Shown here piece by piece: positions 43,643 through 53,375 of a stretch of DNA of 64,000 bases (positions are counted from its first letter, which is position 1; every line of letters starts with the position of its first letter). This DNA comes from Bradyrhizobium sp. RP6 (GTDB taxonomy: Bacteria; Pseudomonadota; Alphaproteobacteria; Rhizobiales; Xanthobacteraceae), in assembly GCF_003837805.1 (NCBI RefSeq), contig NZ_RQIT01000017.1:62001-126000 (forward strand), read 5' to 3'. The position numbers were made by a program, and so were the translations under genes. A model generated the notes under the pieces. That model did not search any database and was not told the origin of the DNA. It saw nothing but the letters and a program-made list of their open reading frames with translations.

Positions 43643-44998
43643 ATGAGCACCTCCCTCTCCCCCCTGCTCGCGCCGATGCTGTCGAGCGCCGCCATGCGCG
43701 CGGTCTGCGACGATCGGTCTACCCTGCAGAACATGCTCGATTTCGAGGCAGCCTTGGCGCGCGCCGAGGCCGCCACGGCTGTGATTCCGGCATCCGCCGT
43801 CGGCCCGATCGAGGCCGCGTGCAAGGCCGATTGCTTCGACATGGCCGCACTGGCCGAGGCCGCGACGCGATCGGGCAATCTCGCGATTCCCCTGGTCAAG
43901 ACGCTGACCGCCAATGTCGGCAAGAAAGACGCGGAGGCCGCGCGCTACGTGCATTGGGGCGCGACCAGCCAGGACGTCATCGACACCGCGACGATGCTGA
44001 CGCTTCGCGCCGGTATCGATGCATTGGATGTCGACCTCAGCCGCGCCATCAGGGGCTTTGCCGCACTGGCGCGCAGCCATCGCAACACCGCGATGGTGGC
44101 GCGGACCTGGCTCCAGCATGCGCTACCGATGCCGTTCGGGCTGAAGGCGGCTGAATATGCCGCAAGCCTCGCCCGCGCCCGTTGCCGCCTGCGGCGGCTC
44201 TCCCGCGAGGGCCTCGCGCTGCAATTCGGCGGTGCCGCCGGCACGCTCGCCGCGCTCGGCGACAAGGGGCTCGCGGTTGCCGAACGGCTGGCGCAGGAGC
44301 TCGGTCTTCCGCTGCCCGAAGCGCCCTGGCACACCCATCGCGACCGCATCGCCGAGGCTGCATCCTGTATTGCCATTCTCGCCGGCAGCTGCGGCAAGAT
44401 CGCGCGCGACGTCTCGCTGCTGATGCAGACCGACGTCGCCGAAGCGTTCGAGCCAGCCGGCGAAGGCCGCGGCGGCTCCTCGACCATGCCGCACAAGCGC
44501 AACCCGGTTGCCGCTGCGAGCGCGCTGGGCGCCGCCACCATGGCCCCGCAGCTCGCCGCCACGATTTTCGCCGCGCAGGTGCAGGACCACGAGCGCAGCG
44601 CCGGCCCCTGGCACGCGGAATGGCCGACGCTGCCGCAACTGATGCTGGTCACCTCCGGCGCGCTTGCGGCGATCGTCGACATCGCCGAGGGTCTCGAGGT
44701 CGATGCTGGGCGCATGCTTCGCAATCTCGATGCGACGCAGGGCCTGATCATGGCCGAGGCGGTCACCTTCGCGCTGGCGGAGAAGATCGGCAAGGGCGAT
44801 GCGCATCATCTGATCGAGGCCGCGAGTAAGCGCGCGGTCGCCGAGAGGAAGCATCTGCGCGAGGTGCTGTCGGCCGATTCGCAGGTGACCGCGCACCTTG
44901 CGCCGGAAAAAATTGCTTCATTGTTCGAGCCGATGGCCTATCAAGGGGCTTCTCAGGCCTTGATCGACCGGCTGCTGGATTCACTGGATCTTTCCTGA
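43643..44998 (+). CDS. pcaB: 3-carboxy-cis,cis-muconate cycloisomerase
   Basis: The 451-residue protein belongs to the fumarase/aspartase superfamily with signature GGSSTMPHKRNPVA and the HWGATSQDVIDTA segment. PcaB converts 3-carboxymuconate to 4-carboxymuconolactone in protocatechuate degradation. The genes pcaD and pcaC follow on the same strand, confirming the pathway. No obvious Shine-Dalgarno sequence precedes the ATG. Protocatechuate dioxygenase genes are not in the window. Confidence 0.94.
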   Translation: MSTSLSPLLAPMLSSAAMRAVCDDRSTLQNMLDFEAALARAEAATAVIPASAVGPIEAACKADCFDMAALAEAATRSGNLAIPLVKTLTANVGKKDAEAARYVHWGATSQDVIDTATMLTLRAGIDALDVDLSRAIRGFAALARSHRNTAMVARTWLQHALPMPFGLKAAEYAASLARARCRLRRLSREGLALQFGGAAGTLAALGDKGLAVAERLAQELGLPLPEAPWHTHRDRIAEAASCIAILAGSCGKIARDVSLLMQTDVAEAFEPAGEGRGGSSTMPHKRNPVAAASALGAATMAPQLAATIFAAQVQDHERSAGPWHAEWPTLPQLMLVTSGALAAIVDIAEGLEVDAGRMLRNLDATQGLIMAEAVTFALAEKIGKGDAHHLIEAASKRAVAERKHLREVLSADSQVTAHLAPEKIASLFEPMAYQGASQALIDRLLDSLDLS

Positions 44999-45000
44999 TG

Positions 45001-45030
45001 TCATTGCCGGGCTTGATCCGGCAATCAATC
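45001..45030. repeat. Short palindromic repeat TCATTGCCGGGCTTGATCCGG
   Basis: ATTGCCGG and CCGGCAAT arms with GCTTGAT between form a hairpin just after the pcaB stop. It resembles a third recurrent rhizobial intergenic repeat family (GTCATTGCCGGGCTTG). It sits between pcaB and pcaD. Confidence 0.7.
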
Positions 45031-45123
45031 ATCCTGGATAGATTCGCTTTTGAGATGGATGCGCGGGAAATATGGGATAAGACGCGCTGAGCGCTATTGC
45101 CCGCGCATGACGAGGAGCGTGCC

Positions 45124-45906
45124 ATGCCCATGATCGATGCCGACGGTTGCCTGCTCAACGTTTCCGTCGAGGGCCGCGACGGCGGGCCCACCTTGATGCT
45201 GTCCAACTCGCTGGGCTGCACGCTCCAGATGTGGGAGCCGCAGATGAAGGCGCTGACGCAGGTGTTCCGCGTCATCCGCTACGACCGCCGCGGCCATGGC
45301 AAGTCCAGCGTTCCGCCCGGCCCCTACACGATGGAGCGTTTCGGCCGCGACGTGCTGGCGATCCTCGACGATCTCAACATCGAGAAGGTGCATTGGTGCG
45401 GTCTGTCGATGGGCGGCATGGTCGGGCAATGGCTGGGCGCCAACGCGCCTGAGAGGTTCGGCAAGCTCATCCTTGCCAATACGTCCTGCTACTATTCCGA
45501 TCCAACAAACTGGCATAACCGCATCAAGGCGGTGAAGGATGGCGGCATCGCCGCCGTCGCCGATGCCGTGATCGCGGGCTGGCTGACCCAGGATTTCCGC
45601 GAGCGCGAGCCTGAGATCACCGCGAAGATGAAATCGATGTTGCTCGCCTCGCCGGTCGAGGGTTATCTCGCCTGCTGTGAGGCGCTGTCGACGCTGGACC
45701 AGCGCGCGCTGCTTCCCAAGATCAAGAGCCAGACGCTCGTCATCGCCGGCCGCCACGACCAGGCGACGCCGATCTCGGCGGCCGAGTTGATCCGTTCGAA
45801 CATTCCCGGCGCCAGCATGACCATCATCGACGCCGCGCACATTTCCAACGTCGAGCAGCCGCACGCATTTACCGACGCGGTGGTGGGATTTTTGACGCAG
45901 CGTTAG
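45124..45906 (+). CDS. pcaD: 3-oxoadipate enol-lactonase
   Basis: From the ATG at 45124 (GAGGAG upstream) the enzyme has 260 residues. It is an alpha/beta hydrolase with nucleophile S95 in WCGLSMGGMVGQWLG, acid residue in VIAGRHDQATP and His in IDAAHISNVEQPH. PcaD hydrolyses 3-oxoadipate enol-lactone. An earlier in-frame ATG at 45097 is not favoured. It follows pcaB after a short hairpin. Confidence 0.93.
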   Translation: MPMIDADGCLLNVSVEGRDGGPTLMLSNSLGCTLQMWEPQMKALTQVFRVIRYDRRGHGKSSVPPGPYTMERFGRDVLAILDDLNIEKVHWCGLSMGGMVGQWLGANAPERFGKLILANTSCYYSDPTNWHNRIKAVKDGGIAAVADAVIAGWLTQDFREREPEITAKMKSMLLASPVEGYLACCEALSTLDQRALLPKIKSQTLVIAGRHDQATPISAAELIRSNIPGASMTIIDAAHISNVEQPHAFTDAVVGFLTQR

Positions 45907-45913
45907 CAACGAC

Positions 45914-46000
45914 CGTCATTGCGAGGAGCGTAGCGACGAAGCAATCCAGACTGTCTCCTCGGACGCATTTCTGGATTGCTTCGCTACGCTCGCAATGACG
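45914..46000. repeat. Palindromic repeat between pcaD and pcaC, CATTGCGAG family
   Basis: The ends CGTCATTGCGAG and CTCGCAATGACG plus inner GAAGCAATCCAGA and CTGGATTGCTTCG make a long stem. It matches the element at 7025. It sits within the pca gene set, and the pcaC ribosome site AAGGAGG begins right after it. Confidence 0.87.
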
Positions 46001-46014
46001 AAGGAGGAAAACAC

Positions 46015-46407
46015 ATGGACGACCAGAAGCGCCGCGATGCCGGCATGAACGTGCGCCGGAAAGTGCTCGGCAATGCCTGGGTCGACAAGTCGATCGCGAA
46101 CCGCAACGCGTTCAACACCGACTTCCAGGACATGATCACGCGCTATGCCTGGGGCGAGATCTGGACGCGGCCGCATTTCGACGAGCGCACGCGGCGCGTG
46201 CTGGTGATCGGCACCATGGTCGCGCTCGGGCAATGGGACGAGTTTCGGCTGCACGTGCGTGCCGCGCTTGCCGAGGGCGGCTTCACGCCCGATGACATCA
46301 AGGAAATCCTGCTGCAGCAGGCGATCTATTGCGGCGTGCCGGCGGTGAACCACGCCGTCAAGGAAGCCTCAGCGATTGTGCAGGAGCTCGGCCTGCTCAA
46401 GTCCTAG
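46015..46407 (+). CDS. pcaC: 4-carboxymuconolactone decarboxylase
   Basis: From the ATG at 46015 (AAGGAGGAAAACAC upstream) the protein has 130 residues with DDQKRRDAGMNVRRKVLG at the start and the family core RYAWGEIWTRPHFDERTRR and EILLQQAIYCGVPAVNHAV. PcaC decarboxylates 4-carboxymuconolactone to 3-oxoadipate enol-lactone, the PcaD substrate. A longer frame starting inside the upstream repeat is unlikely. Its 3' end overlaps the convergent membrane protein gene. Confidence 0.95.
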   Translation: MDDQKRRDAGMNVRRKVLGNAWVDKSIANRNAFNTDFQDMITRYAWGEIWTRPHFDERTRRVLVIGTMVALGQWDEFRLHVRAALAEGGFTPDDIKEILLQQAIYCGVPAVNHAVKEASAIVQELGLLKS

Positions 46408-46923
46408 CGGCTCAAGGCTTGGCGGCTTGAGGCTTGGCGGCGCGGCGATCTCCGACGTCTTCGGCGCTGACGCCGGCTTTTCGATCACCACCACGATCGC
46501 GGCACCGAGCAAGAGCAGAAGCTCGGTGGCATGCAGCCGGAGCGCGGCCATCTCGCCGACCTTCGAGGCCATCACCATGCTGGCAAACGAGATCAGGCTG
46601 CCGATCGCCAGCGCAATGCCAAGCGCCTCGTCGCTGCCGCCGCTCTTGCGAATTCGGGGAATGCAGAGCAGCACGAGGTAGATCGCAAAGAATGCCACCA
46701 CGGTCAGGCGGCCCAGCGCAAGCAGCCAGGCGGTGCGCACCGTGTCCATCCCCGCCATCTGGAGATGGTCGCTCAGGAACAGCGCGACGGCGACGCTCGG
46801 CCGCTCGTAGAGGCCGTGCACAGGCGCGACAATGATGTTGAAGGCGACCAGGGCCCAGGCCGGAATGAAATAGGCCGCCAGCAGCGCGCCGTTGACCGAA
46901 CCGATCCGCCAATTCCTGAACAT
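46369..46923 (-). CDS. Hypothetical four-helix membrane protein
   Basis: From the ATG at 46923 the protein has 184 residues with about four membrane helices (NGALLAAYFIPAWALVAFNI, LLALGRLTVVAFFAIYLVLL, ALGIALAIGSLISFASMVMA, TELLLLLGAAIVVVIEK) and a Pro/Glu-rich cytoplasmic tail with repeated SLKPPSLEPL-type segments. The family is not recognised. Its last 39 bases overlap pcaC on the opposite strand. Confidence 0.75.
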   Translation of the reverse strand: MFRNWRIGSVNGALLAAYFIPAWALVAFNIIVAPVHGLYERPSVAVALFLSDHLQMAGMDTVRTAWLLALGRLTVVAFFAIYLVLLCIPRIRKSGGSDEALGIALAIGSLISFASMVMASKVGEMAALRLHATELLLLLGAAIVVVIEKPASAPKTSEIAAPPSLKPPSLEPLGLEQAELLHNR

Positions 46924-47044
46924 TCCGCTTCCCGCCTGTTTGCCGAGGCCCTCCGACGAAGGCGGCGGCATCGGCGGAGCTAACTCGCATCAGACCGTGG
47001 CGGCAATTTAAACCCTTTGTTTACCTTAACTGCCGCCCGGACCT

Positions 47045-47085
47045 TGTCATCCGGGATGGTCCGAAGGACCGGACCTGGAATGACT
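47045..47085. repeat. Short palindromic repeat, CATCCGGG variant
   Basis: TGTCATCCGGGATGGTCCGAA and GGACCGGACCTGGAATGAC make an imperfect hairpin with the same GGTCCGAAGGACC core as the copy at 1018. It lies beside the terminator of the next gene. Confidence 0.7.
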
Positions 47086-47090
47086 TTCGC

Positions 47091-47120
47091 AAGAAAAAGG
47101 CCCCGCCTTTCGGCGGGGCC
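47091..47120 (-). terminator. Rho-independent terminator for the small Gln-rich gene
   Basis: GGCCCCGCC, loop TTTC, GGCGGGGCC is a perfect 9-bp stem; on the minus strand it is followed by TTTTTCTT. It lies 28 bases after the stop of the 56-residue gene. Confidence 0.9.
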
Positions 47121-47147
47121 ACTCCTACTCCTGGGCTCCCAAACTCG

Positions 47148-47318
47148 CTATTCCTGACCGCGCTGGCCGCCCTGTTGCTGGCCCGGACGATCGCCCTGGC
47201 GCATCGGGTCCTGCTGCTGCTGTCCGGGTTTCTGGCCGCCGCCCTGCTGCTGTTGCGGATTGCGCTGGCCGGGGTTCTGACTCTGCTGGCCCGGATTCTG
47301 GTTCTGCTGCTTCGTCAT
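47148..47318 (-). CDS. 56-residue Gln/Gly/Pro-rich protein
   Basis: A short frame from ATG at 47318 (AAGGGAG upstream) to TAG at 47150-47148 encodes 56 residues, starting MTKQQNQNPGQQSQNPGQRN and ending GGQRGQE. Over a third of residues are Gln, with Gly and Pro next, and recurring NPGQ/PGQQ motifs. No membrane or signal segment is seen; it should be disordered. A strong terminator follows. The clean ribosome site and terminator make a real gene probable, but the function is unknown. Confidence 0.75.
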   Translation of the reverse strand: MTKQQNQNPGQQSQNPGQRNPQQQQGGGQKPGQQQQDPMRQGDRPGQQQGGQRGQE

Positions 47319-47605
47319 CGGGGGGAACTCCCTTGTTGGACGTCAGAGAACGGTGATAACGGCCGACCACGATTTTGGTTGCCTGGGAACCGGTTCCTTG
47401 CAATGCGGAACGGGAAGATGACGGTCGTAACGAAATGACCACTGTACAAGCCCATCTGACGCGGCTTCGCCAGTTGCGGCCGCCAGTTCCCTCCTGTTAC
47501 AAAACCTGAAGAATGCTCAAGGGCTGCCGGGGCCCGAGAAGAAACTCAAGACTCTCTCTCGAATAGCTCCCTTTGAGCGGCGTCAGGTTTGGTAAACGGC
47601 AGCCC

Positions 47606-48523
<918 letters not shown>

Positions 48524-48535
48524 CGGACCGGCCGC

Positions 48536-49855
48536 GTGACAGCTCCCTCGACCAACACGGCCAAACCTGCAACGGGCATCTCCGCCATCCTCAAGACCGC
48601 CTTCATCAACGCCCTCATCGCGCTGGTGCTGTTCTCGCTGATGGTCGGCGTCCGGACCGAGGCAGGCCCCGACGGTCAGCTCACCTATTGGACTAGGTTC
48701 GGCGAGTTGGCCTCCCTCGTTGCCGCGGTGTTCGGCGGCTCGATCGTGATCGAGCTGCTGCGGCAATGGATCGGTACGACCGGCGCCGACAAGCTGGTGC
48801 CGCCGGCCGTGCAGAGCGGCATGTCCCTCCTCGGCCGCTACGTCGCGCCGGCGCTGCTGATTTTCACGGTGCTGGTGCCCGTCATCTTCTATAACCAGCG
48901 CTACATCCTCGATCTCGCGATCCTCGTGCTCACTTACGTGATGCTGGGGTGGGGATTGAACGTCGTGGTCGGGCTCGCCGGCCTGCTCGATCTCGGCTAC
49001 GTCGCGTTCTATGCGGTCGGCGCCTATTCCTACGGACTGCTCGCCACCAATTTCGGCTGGTCGTTCTGGATCTGCCTGCCGCTCGCCGGCATTCTCGCCG
49101 CGTTCTGGGGCGTGCTGCTGGGCTTTCCCGTGCTGCGCCTGCGGGGCGACTATCTCGCCATCGTGACGCTCGCGTTCGGCGAGATCATCCGGCTCGTTAT
49201 CATCAACTGGCAGGATCTGACGGGTGGCCCGAACGGCGTCTCCGGCATTCCACGTCCCTCCTTCTTCGGCATCCCGCTCGACAACAGCGATGACGGGCTC
49301 GCCGCCAAGCTCGGCATCGAATATTCGGCGACCCACCGCATCATTTTCCTGTTCTACCTGATCCTGGCGCTTGCGCTGCTCACCAATTGGGTGACGATCC
49401 GCCTGCGCCGTCTGCCGATCGGTCGCGCCTGGGAAGCCCTGCGCGAGGACGAGGTCGCTTGCCGCGCGCTCGGCATCAACACCACGACCACCAAGCTCAC
49501 GGCCTTCGCGACCGGCGCCATGTTCGGCGGCTTCGCCGGTGCGTTCTTCGCCACCCGCCAAGGCTTCATCAGCCCGGAATCCTTCACCTTCCAGGAATCG
49601 GCGCTGGTGCTTGCCATCGTCGTGCTCGGCGGCATGGGCTCCCAGCTCGGCGTGGCGCTCGCCGCGCTCGCCATGATCGGCGGCTTCGAGCTGTTCCGCG
49701 GCCTGGAAACCTACCGCATGCTGGTGTTCGGCATGGCGATGGTGCTGATCATGATCTGGCGGCCGCGCGGACTGGTTGGCCACCGCGCACCCACGGTGTA
49801 TCTGACCAAGGCCAAAGCGATCTCCTCCGACCTCGTCAAGGAAGGGCACGGATGA
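48536..49855 (+). CDS. livM: Branched-chain amino acid ABC permease LivM
   Basis: The 439-residue permease starts at GTG 48536. LivM features are VLTYVMLGWGLNVVVGLAGL, LDLGYVAFYAVGAYSYGLL and the loop GRAWEALREDEVACRALGIN. It has an N-terminal extension of roughly 120 residues with two extra membrane helices, as in other long LivM proteins. Its stop overlaps livG by 4 bases. Confidence 0.95.
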   Translation: MTAPSTNTAKPATGISAILKTAFINALIALVLFSLMVGVRTEAGPDGQLTYWTRFGELASLVAAVFGGSIVIELLRQWIGTTGADKLVPPAVQSGMSLLGRYVAPALLIFTVLVPVIFYNQRYILDLAILVLTYVMLGWGLNVVVGLAGLLDLGYVAFYAVGAYSYGLLATNFGWSFWICLPLAGILAAFWGVLLGFPVLRLRGDYLAIVTLAFGEIIRLVIINWQDLTGGPNGVSGIPRPSFFGIPLDNSDDGLAAKLGIEYSATHRIIFLFYLILALALLTNWVTIRLRRLPIGRAWEALREDEVACRALGINTTTTKLTAFATGAMFGGFAGAFFATRQGFISPESFTFQESALVLAIVVLGGMGSQLGVALAALAMIGGFELFRGLETYRMLVFGMAMVLIMIWRPRGLVGHRAPTVYLTKAKAISSDLVKEGHG

Positions 49856-50681
49856 GCAGCGACAGGATTCTCAGCGTCGAGCGGCTCACCATGCGCTTCG
49901 GCGGCATCGTCGCCGTGCAGGACCTGTCTTTCGCCGCCGGGCGGAAGAAGATCACCGCGCTGATCGGGCCGAACGGCGCCGGTAAGACCACGGTCTTCAA
50001 CTGCATTACCGGGTTCTACAAGCCGACCGGCGGGGCCATTCGCCTGAGCCATGACGACGGCAAGGTGATCGCGCTGGAGCGACTGAACGATTTCCGCATC
50101 GCCAAGCAGGCCAGGGTGGCGCGCACGTTCCAGAACATCCGTCTGTTTCCCGGCATGACGGCGCTGGAAAACCTGATGGTGGCGCAGCACAACGCTCTGA
50201 TGCGCGCCTCCGGCTTCACCTTCCTCGGCCTTGTCGGCGCCCCCGCCTACCACAAGGCCGAGCAGCGCGCGATCGAGCTCGCCACCGACTGGCTGAGGCG
50301 AGTCAATCTGCTCGACCGCGCCGACGACGCAGCCGGCAATTTCGCTTATGGCGACCAGCGCCGGCTGGAAATCGCCCGGGCCATGTGCACCGAGCCTGCC
50401 CTGTTGTGCCTGGACGAGCCCGCCGCCGGCCTCAATGCGCGCGAGAGCGCGGCGCTGAGCGAGCTTTTGCTCTCGATACGGGACGAGCTCGGCACCTCGA
50501 TTCTGCTGATCGAGCACGACATGTCGGTGGTGATGGAGATCTCCGACCACATCGTGGTGATGGATCATGGCGTAAAGATCGCCGAAGGCACGCCGCGAGC
50601 GGTGCGCGACGATCCCAAGGTGATCGCCGCCTATCTCGGCGCGGATGAGGACGAGGCGGTGGCCGTGATGGAGAGCGGGAC

Positions 50682-50685
<4 letters not shown>
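49852..50685 (+). CDS. livG: Branched-chain amino acid ABC ATPase LivG
   Basis: The 277-residue ATPase has Walker A GPNGAGKTT, a signature NFAYGDQRRLEIARA (the usual LivG variant of LSGGQ), and Walker B LLCLDEPAAGLN. The C-terminal segment KIAEGTPRAVRDDPKVIAAY is typical. It overlaps livM and livF by 4 bases each. It energises uptake through LivHM with LivF. Confidence 0.96.
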
Positions 50686-51416
<731 letters not shown>

Positions 51417-51493
51417 CGCAGCCAGGACCGACAAGTGCGGCCGAATGTGGCGAGATATCTCCGCAAATGCCCGTATTTTGCCGGTGACTTCTC

Positions 51494-51530
51494 CTCGAAT
51501 TCATTCGAGAATGGCGCCGGTTTGAACCGG
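51494..51530. promoter_or_regulatory. Two adjacent hairpins between livF and the binding-protein gene
   Basis: CTCGAATTCATTCGAG (7-bp arms, loop TC, 51494-51509) and CCGGTTTGAACCGG (6-bp arms, loop TG, 51517-51530) are both perfect dyads in the leader of the binding protein. They may set relative mRNA levels or be operators. Confidence 0.5.
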
Positions 51531-51574
51531 GCATTCCCGGCAACGTCCACAGGCGACCACCCGCGAGGTATCTC

Positions 51575-52693
51575 ATGAAATCACTGAAGCTCATCGGTCT
51601 GGCATTCGGCGCATCGATCGCGCTGTCGAGCGCGGCTTTCGCGCAGGATGTCACCGTCGCAGTCGCAGGCCCGATGACCGGCGGCGAGTCCGCCTTCGGC
51701 CGGCAGATGAAGAACGGCGCCGAGATGGCCGTGGCCGATATCAATGCCGCCGGCGGCGTCAACGGCAAGAAGCTCGCGCTCTCCGTCGAAGACGACGCCT
51801 GCGACCCGAAACAGGCGCGCTCGATCGCCGAAAAGATCGCCGGCGCGAAAATCCCGTTTGTGGCCGGGCACTATTGCTCGTCGTCGTCGATCCCGGCTTC
51901 GGAAGCCTATGCCGACGGCAACGTGCTCCAGATCACGCCGGCCTCGACCAACCCGCTGTTCACCGAGCGCAAGCTCTGGAACGTGGCGCGCGTCTGCGGC
52001 CGTGACGATCAGCAGGGCCTGATCGCCGCGCAGTACATTGCCAAGAACTACAAGGGCAAGAACATCGCGATTCTCAACGACAAGACCACCTACGGCAAGG
52101 GACTTGCCGACGAGACCAAGAAGGCGCTGAACAAGGCCGGCATCACCGAGAAGATGTACGAGTCGTACAACAAGGGCGACAAGGACTTCAACGCGATCGT
52201 CTCCCGCCTGAAGCGCGACAACATCGACCTCGTCTATGTCGGCGGCTATCATCAGGAGAGCGGTTTGATCCTGCGCCAGATGCGGGACCAGGGCCTCAAG
52301 ACCGTACTGATGGCCGGCGACGCGCTCGCCGACAAGGAGTACGCCTCCATCACCGGCCCTGCCGGCGAAGGCACGCTGTTCACCTTCGGCCCCGACCCGC
52401 GCAACAAGCCGACCGCGAAGAAGATCGTCGAGGCATTCAAGGCCAAGAACATCGACCCCGAGGGCTACACCCTCTACACCTACGCGGCGATGCAGGTGTG
52501 GTCGCAGGCGGCCAAGAAGGCCGGCACCACCGACGCCAAGAAGGTCATGGCGGCGATGAAGGCCGGCAAGTGGGACACCGTGATCGGCCCGGTCGAATAT
52601 GACTCCAAGGGCGACATCAAGCAGATCGACTACGTCGTCTACAAATGGGACGCCAAGGGCGGCTACGCCGAGATCAGCGGCAACGGCACCTGA
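51575..52693 (+). CDS. livK: Branched-chain amino acid ABC substrate-binding protein
   Basis: The 372-residue protein has a signal peptide (LIGLAFGASIALSSAAFAQ) and the periplasmic Leu/Ile/Val-binding fold: VTVAVAGPMTGGESAFGRQM, DDACDPKQARSIAEKI and VGGYHQESGLILRQM. Two conserved Cys (DDACD and AGHYCSS) may form the usual disulfide. It is read after livHMGF, with its own leader and a terminator behind it. The exact ligand among aliphatic amino acids is not determined, so the symbol is by family. Confidence 0.94.
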   Translation: MKSLKLIGLAFGASIALSSAAFAQDVTVAVAGPMTGGESAFGRQMKNGAEMAVADINAAGGVNGKKLALSVEDDACDPKQARSIAEKIAGAKIPFVAGHYCSSSSIPASEAYADGNVLQITPASTNPLFTERKLWNVARVCGRDDQQGLIAAQYIAKNYKGKNIAILNDKTTYGKGLADETKKALNKAGITEKMYESYNKGDKDFNAIVSRLKRDNIDLVYVGGYHQESGLILRQMRDQGLKTVLMAGDALADKEYASITGPAGEGTLFTFGPDPRNKPTAKKIVEAFKAKNIDPEGYTLYTYAAMQVWSQAAKKAGTTDAKKVMAAMKAGKWDTVIGPVEYDSKGDIKQIDYVVYKWDAKGGYAEISGNGT

Positions 52694-52734
52694 GCGCGCT
52701 TGCCGGGCCTTTGGGCCGCATCCAATCATCATCG

Positions 52735-52764
52735 CGCCCCGGCCTGGCCCGGGGCGTTTCTTCT
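52735..52764 (+). terminator. Rho-independent terminator of the liv operon
   Basis: CGCCCCGG, loop CCTGGC, CCGGGGCG is a perfect 8-bp stem followed by TTTCTTCTT, 41 bases after the binding-protein stop. Confidence 0.88.
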
Positions 52765-52774
52765 TGCGGCAGCA

Positions 52775-53161
52775 TCAGACGGCTGCGGCCAGCTTGCCGC
52801 CGGCGGCGGCCTGGGCCTTCCGCAAGGCCTGCAGCAGATCGTTCGGCCGAAACGGCTTTTGCAGGCAGACCACGTTGGCGAGATGAGGCGATTGGTCCAC
52901 GAAGTCGAGCGCCGTCATGCCGGATACCGCAATGATTGGCAGCGCCGGTGCGCGCTCGCGCAGGGTCGCGATGACGTCGGCCCCGCTGGTGTCGCCGAGA
53001 AAGATGTCGACGATCGCCGCGTCACAGGGGCTCTCCGCGAAGGCCTTCAGCCCAGCCGCCCCGCTTTCGGCCTCCACGACCTCGAAACGATTGACGCGAA
53101 GCACGATCGCGACCATCGCACGGACGTCCTTCTGGTCGTCGATGATGAGAACGCGGGGCAT
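52775..53161 (-). CDS. Stand-alone response regulator receiver
   Basis: From the ATG at 53161 the protein has 128 residues and is a single receiver domain. The acidic pocket is D8/D9 in VLIIDDQKD, the phospho-acceptor is D52 in IVDIFLGD, the switch Ser is in IIAVSGMT, and K102 is in LQKPFRP. No output domain is present. It is divergent from a hybrid kinase gene 214 bases away, which is the likely partner. A longer frame up to 53341 covers the intergenic region and is not favoured. Confidence 0.92.
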   Translation of the reverse strand: MPRVLIIDDQKDVRAMVAIVLRVNRFEVVEAESGAAGLKAFAESPCDAAIVDIFLGDTSGADVIATLRERAPALPIIAVSGMTALDFVDQSPHLANVVCLQKPFRPNDLLQALRKAQAAAGGKLAAAV

Positions 53162-53375
53162 GGGAACAACTTCCGATATCCGAATCACCAGGTTCGGCCC
53201 TGGAACCCGCCACAGCGGAGGTGCATTGTGGCATCGCCCGGTAAAGGGCATCTTACCCAATCCCTGTTCCGTGTTCCCACCGCGGTTAAGAAAGCTGTAA
53301 CCTTCGGTTGAGTCGTGGCCGGTCCTGTTCACGATCCACACCCAAAACCGCTACCATGAACGGACTGCCGGCCGA

